From the NCBI GenBank assembly GCA_949288955.1, contig CASEMS010000012.1, forward strand, positions 1 through 37,632: a stretch of 37,632 bases of DNA, given 5' to 3'. Positions 22,559 through 29,463 of the stretch are shown in pieces. The first letter of the stretch is position 1. Each line of letters opens with the position of its first letter. This stretch comes from an uncultured Lentisphaeraceae bacterium (lineage in GTDB: Bacteria; Verrucomicrobiota; Kiritimatiellia; RFP12; DVOR01). The notes under the pieces were generated by a model. The model was not told where the DNA came from. It did no database searches and saw only the letters and a program-made list of their open reading frames with translations. Both the position numbers and the translations under genes were made by a program.

Positions 22559-22734
22559 CGGATTGGCCGCCGCCCCAAGGAGACTCCGCCGCCAACGCTC
22601 CCTGCCTCAGCCGCCGAGCCTCGGAGACTTGGCCGCCGAGCCTCGAAGCCTCAGCGGCTAACCCGAGGTGGATCGGCCGCTGAGTCGAAGTGGATCGGCC
22701 GCCGATCCTCGGTGTCTCGGCGGCCGAGGCCTCT
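22559..22734 (+). repeat. 22-bp tandem repeat array B (8 units)
   Basis: Eight units start at 22559, 22581, 22603, 22625, 22647, 22669, 22691 and 22713, all in exact 22-bp register despite many substitutions. The shared core reads close to GATCRGCCGCYGAGTC, or its near-palindromic variant GATCGGCCGCCGATC at 22693-22707. Because 22 is not a multiple of 3, coding is excluded as the reason for the spacing. Confidence 0.85.
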
Positions 22735-22760
22735 TGGGGGCCAATGCCTTTGGGCAGCGT

Positions 22761-22857
22761 GGGAGGTGCGGGCGGTAGGGAGCGGTCAGCGGGCGAAGCC
22801 CGCAGAGCGACCGGCGTTAGCCCGCAAACCTCCCGCGCCCCCTTGCGTCTTTGCGGT
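22761..22857. repeat. Hairpin element, copy 2
   Basis: Same layout as copy 1. The outer stem is now GGGAGGT (22761-22767) with ACCTCCC (22828-22834), so both sides of one base pair changed together relative to copy 1. The apical GCGGGC-GAA-GCCCGC is unchanged. Confidence 0.75.
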
Positions 22858-22865
22858 CAAATCCC

Positions 22866-22902
22866 CCCGCAAGCCTCCCGCGCGCACTCGCGTCTTTGCG
22901 GT
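22866..22902. repeat. Hairpin element, 3' fragment
   Basis: CCCGCAAGCCTCCCGCG followed by GCGTCTTTGCGGTACC: only the right stem arm and tail of the element. Confidence 0.6.
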
Positions 22903-22950
22903 ACCTCTCGCGTGTCCTCGGCTCCGGATTCTGCAAGGCGTTGGGAATTG

Positions 22951-22959
22951 TGGTACACT
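22951..22959 (+). promoter_or_regulatory. Extended -10 promoter of the radical SAM gene
   Basis: TGG-TACACT, then nine bases to the ATG at 22969. The predicted transcription start is 2-3 nt before the ATG and no ribosome site is present. Confidence 0.6.
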
Positions 22960-22968
22960 TATGCGCTT

Positions 22969-23883
22969 ATGAACCCGTTGGAGCAGTGTGAGCTTTGCCC
23001 CCGCCGGTGCGGCGTCGACCGTCTGCACGGGCAGCGTGGGTATTGCCGGAGCGGGGCGCGGGTGCGGATGTTCCGCTGGGGGCCGCATTTCGGGGAGGAG
23101 CCGCCGGTGTCGGGGACGCGGGGGAGCGGGACGCTCTTCTTCTCGCATTGCACGATGCGGTGCGTCTATTGCCAGAATGGGCGGTGGAGCAACGGCGGGG
23201 AGGGGGAGGATCTCGACGTGCCGGAACTGGCGGCGCGGATGCGGGCGTTGGCGGAGAAGGGGTGCCACAACTGGAACCTGGTCTCGCCGACGCCGTGGCT
23301 GCCGCAGATCGCGGAGGCGGCGGGGCTCTTGGCGGGGGAGGGGGTGCGCCTGCCGTTCGTCTACAACACGTCGGGCTATGAGCGGGTGGAGACGTTGGGG
23401 GCCTACGCGGGGCTGATCGACGTGGCGTTGGCGGATCTGCGCTACGCGAGCGCGGGGAGCGCGCGGGAGGGGAGCGACGCGCCGGACTACGTGCCGGCGG
23501 CGCGCGCGGCGATCCGTTGGCTGTGGGACAGGCTGGGGCCGCTGGAGGTGGATGGCGAGGGGATCGCGCGGCGGGGGCTGATCGTGCGCGTCCTGGCGCT
23601 GCCGGGCAGGGTGGGGGAGGCGGCCGAGAGCCTGACGTGGCTGCGCAACGAACTGGGCGCGGGGGTGGCGGTGAGCGTGATGGCGCAGTACAACCCGGTG
23701 GGCCCGGCGCGGGCGTTGGCGGGGTGGGACCGGCGGCTGACGCCGGAGGAGTTCGCGCCGTTGGCCGATCTGGCGGGGGATCTGGGCTTTGAGCAGGGGT
23801 GGGTGCAGCCGTGCGAGGCGGAGACCGCCGAGCGGATGTTGGGCGACGACATGGCCGCCGGTTACGGCGAGGTGCGTGGGTGA
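22969..23883 (+). CDS. Radical SAM protein, PflX type (COG1313)
   Basis: 304-aa radical S-adenosylmethionine enzyme. The cluster motif CTMRCVYCQN (61-70, CX3CX2C) binds a 4Fe-4S centre. Four more cysteines in the first 26 residues (C7, C10, C14, C26: CELCPRRCG...YC) fit the extra metal site seen in relatives of pyruvate-formate-lyase activase. The segments GTLFFSHC, LVSPTPWLPQI, VYNTSGYE and VALADLRYAS match the uncharacterised PflX group, whose substrate is unknown. No partner glycyl-radical enzyme is nearby. Start 22969 fits the family; the preceding ATG at 22961 gives only a three-codon frame. yebC follows after 52 nt. Confidence 0.88.
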   Translation: MNPLEQCELCPRRCGVDRLHGQRGYCRSGARVRMFRWGPHFGEEPPVSGTRGSGTLFFSHCTMRCVYCQNGRWSNGGEGEDLDVPELAARMRALAEKGCHNWNLVSPTPWLPQIAEAAGLLAGEGVRLPFVYNTSGYERVETLGAYAGLIDVALADLRYASAGSAREGSDAPDYVPAARAAIRWLWDRLGPLEVDGEGIARRGLIVRVLALPGRVGEAAESLTWLRNELGAGVAVSVMAQYNPVGPARALAGWDRRLTPEEFAPLADLAGDLGFEQGWVQPCEAETAERMLGDDMAAGYGEVRG

Positions 23884-23890
23884 GCGATTT

Positions 23891-23896
23891 TTGACA
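23891..23896 (+). promoter_or_regulatory. -35-like box before yebC
   Basis: A perfect TTGACA, but no good -10 lies 16-18 bp downstream, so a yebC promoter here is only possible. Readthrough from the radical SAM gene is the alternative. Confidence 0.3.
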
Positions 23897-23935
23897 GTGA
23901 ACGACCTTTAACCTCCCTTAGAAAGGAAGAGACAC

Positions 23936-24691
23936 ATGAGCGGACACAGTAAATGGGCGACCATCAAGCACGCCAAGGGCGCGGCCGACGCCAAGCGCGG
24001 CAAGATGTTCAGCCGTCTGGCCAAGGAGATCATGCTGGTGGCCAAGAGCGGTGGTGACCCGAACACCAACCCCTCCTTGCGCAACCTCATCGCCAAGGCC
24101 AAGGGCATCAACATGCCCAAGGACAACATCGACCGCGCCATCAAGAAGGGCACGGGCGAGCTTCAGGCCGAGGCGCTTGAGGAGATCACCTACGAGGGTT
24201 ACGTCGGCACCGTCGGCCTCGTCGTCCAGGTGCTCACCGACAACAAGAACCGCGCCGCGGCCGAGATCCGCAACATCTTCAAGAAGAACAACTCCGAGCT
24301 CGGGCAGTCCGGCTCCGTCACGCGCAACTTCGAGCGCAAGGGCCAGATCCTCCTCCCCAAGGGCAACCTGGACGAGGACGAGATCATGATGCTCGCGCTC
24401 GATGCGGGCGCCGACGACGTGAACGCCGACGACGAGGGCTTCGAGATCCTCACCGCGCCCAACGCCTTCGCCGCCGTCTGCGACGCGCTCAACAAGGCCG
24501 GCATCGAGACCTCCGAGGCCGAGGTGAAGCTCATCCCCATGGCCACCACCCCCGTCACCGACGTCAACCAGGCCAAGGCCCTCAACCGCTTCATCGCGGC
24601 CCTCGAGGACAACGAGGACGTCCAGAACGTCTTCACCACCGCCGACTTCTCCGACGAGGTCGAGGCCGCCCTCGCCGCCGAGGAGGAATAA
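23936..24691 (+). CDS. yebC: YebC/TACO1-family translation factor
   Basis: 251-aa three-domain protein of the YebC/PmpR family. The N-terminus MSGHSKWATIKHAKGAADAKRGKMFSRLAKEI is the family signature. Domain segments follow: NIDRAIKKGTGE, YEGYVGTVGLVVQVLTDNKNRAAAEIRNIFKKN and GSVTRNFERKG. In bacteria, members help ribosomes through proline-rich or other stalling stretches, and some were described as transcription regulators. Length is normal. AAAGGAAGAG precedes the start. A hairpin terminator follows. Confidence 0.95.
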   Translation: MSGHSKWATIKHAKGAADAKRGKMFSRLAKEIMLVAKSGGDPNTNPSLRNLIAKAKGINMPKDNIDRAIKKGTGELQAEALEEITYEGYVGTVGLVVQVLTDNKNRAAAEIRNIFKKNNSELGQSGSVTRNFERKGQILLPKGNLDEDEIMMLALDAGADDVNADDEGFEILTAPNAFAAVCDALNKAGIETSEAEVKLIPMATTPVTDVNQAKALNRFIAALEDNEDVQNVFTTADFSDEVEAALAAEEE

Positions 24692-24708
24692 GGCGCGCAC
24701 ACGGTGCG

Positions 24709-24742
24709 TCGGCGGGGGCGGCAAGGAGGCCGCCCCCGCCGA
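24709..24742 (+). terminator. Hairpin after yebC
   Basis: Perfect 14-bp stem (24709-24722 with 24729-24742), loop AAGGAG, then a pyrimidine-rich TTCCCTTTTCC further on. Probable terminator, though the T-run is interrupted. Confidence 0.6.
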
Positions 24743-24772
24743 TTGCCCCTTCCCTTTTCCGCCGAAAAAGGG

Positions 24773-24778
24773 TATACT
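24773..24778 (+). promoter_or_regulatory. -10 box of the yajC-secDF-tRNA-Ser operon
   Basis: TATACT preceded by GGG instead of TGG. Predicted start near 24785, leader about 44 nt with AAGGA 6 nt before the yajC start. Confidence 0.5.
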
Positions 24779-24828
24779 GACGCTTTCATTCCCCTCCCCA
24801 TGGGAGGGCACGAGCACAAGGAACGGAC

Positions 24829-25212
24829 ATGAAGTTGATTGCACAGGCCGCGCCGACCCCTGCGGCCACGACCACCACGACGACGGAGCCCGCCCCCGCG
24901 GCGGATGGGAGCACGCCCCCCCCGCAGGGCGGCATGGGCAGCACGCTGATTTTCATCGTCCTGCTCTTCGGCATCTTCTACTTCATGATGATCCGCCCCC
25001 AGCAGCGCAAGGAGAAGGAGCGCCAGAAGATGATCGCCGAGCTCCGCGCGGGGCGCAAGGTCTCCTTCGCCGGCGGCCTCATCGGCACCATCCAAGAGGC
25101 GCGCGAGCAGACCTTCCTCATCGAGCTGTGCCCCGGGACGACGGTGGAGGTGGCGCGCGGCGCGGTGGTCGCGGCCGTCGACGAGCCGGACGCCGCCGAG
25201 CAGAAGAAATGA
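24829..25212 (+). CDS. yajC: Preprotein translocase accessory subunit YajC
   Basis: 127-aa inner-membrane protein that associates with SecDF in protein export. A Thr/Pro/Ala-rich start is followed by one membrane helix (about 42-60, STLIFIVLLFGIFYFMM) and the signature IRPQQRKEKERQKMIAEL, then a short cytoplasmic beta domain with GRKVSFAGGLIGTI. The N-terminal extension before the helix is longer than in E. coli. It lies 30 nt upstream of secDF. Confidence 0.93.
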   Translation: MKLIAQAAPTPAATTTTTTEPAPAADGSTPPPQGGMGSTLIFIVLLFGIFYFMMIRPQQRKEKERQKMIAELRAGRKVSFAGGLIGTIQEAREQTFLIELCPGTTVEVARGAVVAAVDEPDAAEQKK

Positions 25213-25242
25213 TTTCGACGCAAGCAAACAGCGGAGCGGACG

Positions 25243-27885
25243 ATGTTGAACTTTAAGGATTTGGACACGCCCAGCCTGATCAAGTGGGCGATTCTGGCCG
25301 TCCTCGCGGCCTTCTCGTGCTATGTTACCTTCCCGGCCAAGGAGAAGGTCCGCCTGGGCCTGGACCTTCAGGGCGGCACCAGCTTCACCGTGCAGATCGA
25401 CGAGGCGAAGCTCACCGAGGATCTCAAGGCCCAGGGCTTTGCCGCCGCCGGCGTCACCCCCGAGACCGCCACCCCCGAGCAGATCGCCCAGATCGAGAAC
25501 AAGGCCAAGGCCGACGCCCAGGCCGCGATGACCGACGCCGACGACCTCACCCTCGAGGTGCTCCGCAAGCGCATCGACGCCATCGGCACCAACGAACCCA
25601 TCATCGCCAAGGCCAACGGCCACCGCATCCTCATCCAGATCCCCGGCGCCGACGCCGCCAAGGCCAAGGCCGCCGAGGAGAGCGTCAAGTCCGCCGCCTT
25701 CCTCGCCTTCCGCCTCGTCCATCGCGACAACGACCGCCTCACCCGCGCGGTGCTCGACTCCGCCCGCACGCCCGAGGGCTTCGTGCGCAGCACCTGCGAG
25801 GGGCGCGTCTGCTTCGTCCGCGGCGAGGACTACGCCGCCCTCTCCGCCGCGCCCGACTTCATGGTCAAGCTCGGCCGCTTCGCCGCCCCCTCCGCCCTCT
25901 ATGAGTGCGTGATGGAGGAGATCGGCCGCGACCCCGCCGGGCGCGTCGCCTACGTGCCCTGCTTCGTCTCCCGCAGCCAGAGCACCACCGTCAGCGGCTC
26001 CACCGTCACCCGCGCCACCCCCTCCCGCAACTCGATGACCGGCGAGACGGTCGTCGACGTGGAGTTCGACAGCGAGGGCACCCAGGCCTTCGCCCGCATC
26101 ACCGGCAGCTATGTGGGCCGTCAGCTCGCCATCGTGCTGGACGACGTGGTGCGCTCCGCCCCCGTCCTCCGCTCCGAGATCACCGACGGCCGTTGCGAGA
26201 TCAGCGGTTCCTTCGATTGGAAGAGCGCCACCGAGCTCGCCGGCGTCCTCAACGCCGGCGCCCTCAAGGCCCCCATCCGCATCATCGAGACCCGCTCCGT
26301 CTCCCCCAGTCTGGGGCAGGAGGCCATCTCCAAGGGCGCCCTCGCCAGCGCCATCGGCGTGGTGGCGGTCTTCGCCTTCATGATCTTCTACTACCTCTTC
26401 TGCGGCATCATCGCCGACGTCGCGCTCTTGCTCAACATCATCCTCTGGCCCGCCGGCATGATCATCGCCAGCGGCATCATGAGCGTCTTCCTCTCCGACG
26501 GCACCGGCTCCACCTCGCTCGGCCAGCTCCCCGTGCTCACCCTCCCCGGCATCGCGGGCCTGGTTCTCTCCGTCGGCATGGCGGTGGACGCCAACGTCCT
26601 CATCTTCGAGCGTATGCGCGAGGAGTTCCGCCTGGGCAAGACCGCCAAGGCCGCCGTGGCCGCGGGCTATGACCGCGCCTTCCTGGCGATCTTCGACTCC
26701 AACCTCACCACGCTCATCACCGGCGTCATCCTCTTCATCTTCGGCTCCGGCCCCATCCGCGGCTTCGCCGTCACCCTCTGCGGCGGCATCATCATCTCGA
26801 TGTTCACCGCGCTCGTCGTCACCCGCCTCATCTTCAACCTCATCGTGCAGGACACCACCAAGCCCTACAAGATGCTCCAGTGGGTGCCCGAGACGGTCAA
26901 CTTCGACTTCCTCAAGTGGTCCAAGCCCTTGGCCACCGCCGCCGTCGCCGTCATCATCGTTACCGTCGGCCTCTTCCTCTTCCGCGCCGCGAAGAACCCC
27001 TCCAGCGTCATGGCGGTGGACTTCACCGGCGGCCTCTCCCTCCTCTATGAGGCCACCCTCAAGAGCGACGGCTCCAACGTGGCTCTCGACCCCGACAAGG
27101 TGCGCGCCATCATCGACGGCATCGACGGCATCGCCGACCCCACCGTCCAGAACGCCGAGGCCGAGAACGGCAAGGTGCAGACCCTCGTCAAGACCGCCGT
27201 CACCGAGGTCAAGGACAAGGACGGCCAGACGATCGCCTCCGAGGAGGCCATCCGCCGAGCCATCGACGACGCCACCCCCGACTACAACGTCGTCATGGTC
27301 AGCCGCGACCAGGTCGGCTCCCAGATCGGCGACGAGCTCAAGCGCGACGCCGTCTGGTCGATCGTCCTCTCCCTCATCATGATCATCGCCTACGTCTCCT
27401 TCCGCTTCCAGTTCGGCTTCGCCCTCGGCGGCGTCGTCGCCCTGGCGCACGACGCGCTGATCACCCTGGGCGTCTACACCCTCTGCGGCAACCAGGTCAG
27501 CCTCACCACCGTCGCGGCCCTCCTCACCATCGTCGGTTACTCCATCAACGACACCATCGTCGCCTACGACCGCGTGCGCGAGATCATGGCCCGTGAGCCG
27601 AACCTCGACTTTCCCACCGCCATCCGCAAGGGCCTCAACCAGACCCTCAGCCGCACCCTCCTCACCACCCTCTCCACCCTCATGCCCGTGGCCGCGCTCT
27701 ACTTCTTCGGCGGCGCCGCCATGCACGACTTCGCCTTCGCGCTCTTCGTGGGCATGGTGGCCGGCACCTACTCCACCCTCTTCATCGCGCCGTTGGTGAC
27801 CGTCAGCTGGTACCGCGGCAAGCGCCCGCTCACCGCCGAGCAGCGCGCCGCCGCCCGCGCCGCCCAGGCCGCCTCACGGCCCTGA
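25243..27885 (+). CDS. secDF: Protein translocase SecDF (fused SecD and SecF)
   Basis: 880-aa fusion of SecD and SecF, an RND-type membrane protein that uses the proton gradient to pull exported proteins across the membrane. SecD half: first helix (about 12-30), DLQGGTSF (41-48), large periplasmic P1 domain (to about 360), then six helices with VDANVLIFERMREE. SecF half: from about residue 565, with VDFTGGLSLLYE near 590, a smaller periplasmic domain, and helices with GYSINDTIVAYDRVRE. Both halves are complete and in one frame. GGAG lies 6 nt before the start. The stop is only 6 nt from a tRNA-Ser gene. Confidence 0.96.
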   Translation: MLNFKDLDTPSLIKWAILAVLAAFSCYVTFPAKEKVRLGLDLQGGTSFTVQIDEAKLTEDLKAQGFAAAGVTPETATPEQIAQIENKAKADAQAAMTDADDLTLEVLRKRIDAIGTNEPIIAKANGHRILIQIPGADAAKAKAAEESVKSAAFLAFRLVHRDNDRLTRAVLDSARTPEGFVRSTCEGRVCFVRGEDYAALSAAPDFMVKLGRFAAPSALYECVMEEIGRDPAGRVAYVPCFVSRSQSTTVSGSTVTRATPSRNSMTGETVVDVEFDSEGTQAFARITGSYVGRQLAIVLDDVVRSAPVLRSEITDGRCEISGSFDWKSATELAGVLNAGALKAPIRIIETRSVSPSLGQEAISKGALASAIGVVAVFAFMIFYYLFCGIIADVALLLNIILWPAGMIIASGIMSVFLSDGTGSTSLGQLPVLTLPGIAGLVLSVGMAVDANVLIFERMREEFRLGKTAKAAVAAGYDRAFLAIFDSNLTTLITGVILFIFGSGPIRGFAVTLCGGIIISMFTALVVTRLIFNLIVQDTTKPYKMLQWVPETVNFDFLKWSKPLATAAVAVIIVTVGLFLFRAAKNPSSVMAVDFTGGLSLLYEATLKSDGSNVALDPDKVRAIIDGIDGIADPTVQNAEAENGKVQTLVKTAVTEVKDKDGQTIASEEAIRRAIDDATPDYNVVMVSRDQVGSQIGDELKRDAVWSIVLSLIMIIAYVSFRFQFGFALGGVVALAHDALITLGVYTLCGNQVSLTTVAALLTIVGYSINDTIVAYDRVREIMAREPNLDFPTAIRKGLNQTLSRTLLTTLSTLMPVAALYFFGGAAMHDFAFALFVGMVAGTYSTLFIAPLVTVSWYRGKRPLTAEQRAAARAAQAASRP

Positions 27886-27891
27886 CCCTCA

Positions 27892-27977
27892 GGAGGGGTG
27901 GCAGAGCGGTCTAATGCGGCGGTCTTGAAAACCGCTGGGCGTCAGCCCCGGGGGTTCGAATCCCTCCCCCTCCGCCA
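27892..27977 (+). tRNA. tRNA-Ser (TGA)
   Basis: 86-nt class II tRNA with encoded CCA. Acceptor GGAGGGG with CCCCTCC, anticodon loop CTTGAAA giving TGA, a long variable arm typical of tRNA-Ser, T loop TTCGAAT with a 5-bp stem. It begins 6 nt after the secDF stop and ends just before a terminator, so it is probably cut from the yajC-secDF transcript. Confidence 0.96.
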
Positions 27978-27985
27978 CACACAAG

Positions 27986-28015
27986 AAAAGCCCCCGGCCC
28001 CCGGGGGCTTTTTTT
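27986..28015 (+). terminator. Terminator of the yajC-secDF-tRNA-Ser operon
   Basis: AAAA, stem GCCCCCGG with CCGGGGGC around loop CCC, then seven T's. Strong Rho-independent terminator. Confidence 0.92.
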
Positions 28016-28069
28016 GTGCCTGGGGGCGGAGCCGCCGCGCGAGGGCGGGGAAAGGATGTCCCCCGCCCT

Positions 28070-28223
28070 CCCAAAATCGCGTGGCCGCCGACCCGCCGAG
28101 ACTCAGCGGTTGACCCGCCGAGACTCAGCGGCTGATCCACCGAGCATCGGCGGCTGATCCACCGAGACTCGGCGGCTAAGTCTCCCCGACCCGGCCGCCA
28201 ATCCTCCGAGCGTCGGCGGCCGA
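28070..28223 (-). repeat. 22-bp tandem repeat array C (7 units, inverted)
   Basis: Units start at 28070, 28092, 28114, 28136, 28158, 28180 and 28202, exactly 22 bp apart, most ending CGGCGGCYGA on the plus strand. Read on the minus strand they give the same consensus core as arrays A and B (GATCRGCCGCYGAGTC). The first unit is the most diverged. Confidence 0.85.
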
Positions 28224-28237
28224 TCCGTTGGGGATGG

Positions 28238-28280
28238 CCTTCGGGTCCTTTCCGTCCTTCGGGTCCTTCAGGTCCTTTCC
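28238..28280 (-). repeat. 9-bp companion repeats next to array C
   Basis: Read on the minus strand: GAAAGGACC, TGAAGGACC, CGAAGGACG, GAAAGGACC, CGAAGG. Same unit and same side relative to the 22-bp array as at 22508-22552, with a 14-bp gap. Confidence 0.7.
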
Positions 28281-28445
28281 CGCCCGAAGGACGTGAAGGC
28301 CATGGGGGGCTTGAAGGCCAAAACGGACGGGGCCTGGCACAGGGGGAACCTCGCGGCGGAGCCTCGGTGCGTGCGTCGCCGAGGCATGGGGGCGTGCGAT
28401 CCACGGCTCTCTTCGGGCACACCGCTAGCCAACGCGCGGGGAATG

Positions 28446-28454
28446 TGCTATCTT
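28446..28454 (+). promoter_or_regulatory. Extended -10 promoter of the PTS-EIIA/CBS and ClC genes
   Basis: TGC-TATCTT. Predicted start near 28461, leader about 48 nt with AAAGGGA before the start codon. Confidence 0.55.
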
Positions 28455-28508
28455 AAACGGCGTAAGGCGCGGGATTCCCCACGCCGATTGGGATAAAGGG
28501 AACACGAC

Positions 28509-29447
28509 ATGGCAACGGAAACGAACGCGGTTTACCTGAGCGGCTTCTTCTCGGAGGAGGACGTCGTCTTCGACCAGACGGTGCCTTCCACCTACAACAT
28601 GATCCACGCGCTGGTGGGGCGGATCGCGGAGAGCCACCTGCCGGGGGTGAAGACAGGGCCGATCGTGGATGCGGTGCTCCGCCGTGAGCGTCTCTCCCCG
28701 ACCGTGGTGGGCGAGGGGGTGGCGCTGCCCCATGCGCGCATTGAGGGCATCGAGCGGCCCTACCTGGCCTTGGGCATCTACCCCGCCGGCCTCCCCTCGC
28801 CCGAGGGCGGCAAGCCCATCCAGCTCGTCTTCCTCCTGTTGGTGCCCGAGCACCAGCCCGCGCGCTACCTCCAAATCCTGCGCGCCTTGGCCAACCTGCT
28901 GCGCGAGCCCGGCAGCGTCGAGCGCCTCGCCGCCATGCGCGACGGCGCGGAGGTGATGCGCTTTCTCCGCCGCAGCGAGATGCGGCTGCCCGACTATATC
29001 TGCGCGGGCGACCTGATGAGCGCGGAGAACGACGCCCTCCGCGAGGACGAGCCCCTCTCCACCGCCCTCGACCGCTTCATGGATCTGAACAAGGTGGAGC
29101 TGCCCATCGTCGACGCCGCCGGCCGCCTCATCGGCGCGGTGGACACGCACGCCCTCCTCGGCTGCTTCATCCCCAAGGGCTTCCGCAAGCTCTTTCCCGT
29201 CCTCAAGGCCACCCCCGCCAACACCATGGAGCCCTTGGCCGAGCGCCTCCGCGAGACGCGCCACACCCAGGTGCGCGAGGCCATGAACCCCGACGTCTGC
29301 ACCTGCCTGGTCGACACCCCCGCGCGCGAGATCGCCGCCGACCTGGCCGAGCGCAACGCCGTCAAGTGCTACGTGGTGGACGGCGAGGGCCGCCTCGTCG
29401 GCGTCATCCCCCTCACCCAATTCTTCCGCCGGATCCTGCGCGACTGA
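28509..29447 (+). CDS. PTS EIIA-type (PtsN-like) domain fused to two CBS domains
   Basis: 312-aa cytoplasmic regulator. Residues 1-155 form a PTS_EIIA type 2 domain; the phosphorylatable His is in GVALPHAR (His75). Residues about 164-310 hold two CBS domains (DLMSAENDALREDEPL...LPIVDAAGRLIGAVD and VREAMNPDVCTCLVDTP...CYVVDGEGRLVGVIP), which usually bind adenine nucleotides. No sugar transporter subunit is encoded nearby, so this is a regulatory rather than a transport EIIA. It is 16 nt upstream of a ClC channel gene. Many ClC proteins carry their own CBS domains and this one does not, so the pair may supply them in trans (inference). Start is supported by AAAGGGA. Confidence 0.88.
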   Translation: MATETNAVYLSGFFSEEDVVFDQTVPSTYNMIHALVGRIAESHLPGVKTGPIVDAVLRRERLSPTVVGEGVALPHARIEGIERPYLALGIYPAGLPSPEGGKPIQLVFLLLVPEHQPARYLQILRALANLLREPGSVERLAAMRDGAEVMRFLRRSEMRLPDYICAGDLMSAENDALREDEPLSTALDRFMDLNKVELPIVDAAGRLIGAVDTHALLGCFIPKGFRKLFPVLKATPANTMEPLAERLRETRHTQVREAMNPDVCTCLVDTPAREIAADLAERNAVKCYVVDGEGRLVGVIPLTQFFRRILRD

Positions 29448-29463
29448 CCCTGCCCGGCCCGCC

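Larger units (their letters stand above)
22132..22968. other. Repeat-rich divergent intergenic region (837 bp)
   Basis: No gene is supportable here. Open frames that cross it are low-complexity readthrough. It holds the hrpA and radical SAM promoters at its two ends and, between them, a pair of inverted repeats, a degenerate purine-rich segment (22284-22322, with spaced CACAGAGG/CACGAAGG/CACGGAGG words), two copies and one fragment of a hairpin element, five 9-bp repeats and eight 22-bp repeats. Confidence 0.8.
28016..28508. other. Second repeat-rich intergenic region (493 bp)
   Basis: No gene is supportable. It contains array C of the 22-bp repeat (inverted), the 9-bp companion repeats, a 7-bp inverted repeat GCCTCGG...CCGAGGC near 28360-28386, and the promoter of the PTS-EIIA/CBS gene at its right end. 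Confidence 0.75.

Noticed and set aside
22202..22972. Open frame of 256 codons through the repeat region before the radical SAM gene
   Set aside because: Its protein is a translation of 9-bp and 22-bp repeats, with no conserved domain, and 22 bp is not a multiple of three.
22961..22972. Three-codon upstream frame (ATG CGC TTA TGA) before the radical SAM gene
   Set aside because: It lies too close to the -10 box: transcription probably begins inside it, so its ATG would not be in the mRNA.
24199..27726. 1175-codon open frame on the minus strand opposite yebC-secDF
   Set aside because: Antisense shadow of several real genes; it crosses gene borders and encodes low-complexity Gly/Asp/Glu repeats.
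28070..28223. CRISPR array
   Set aside because: The 22-bp units follow each other with no unique spacers, and no cas genes are present.
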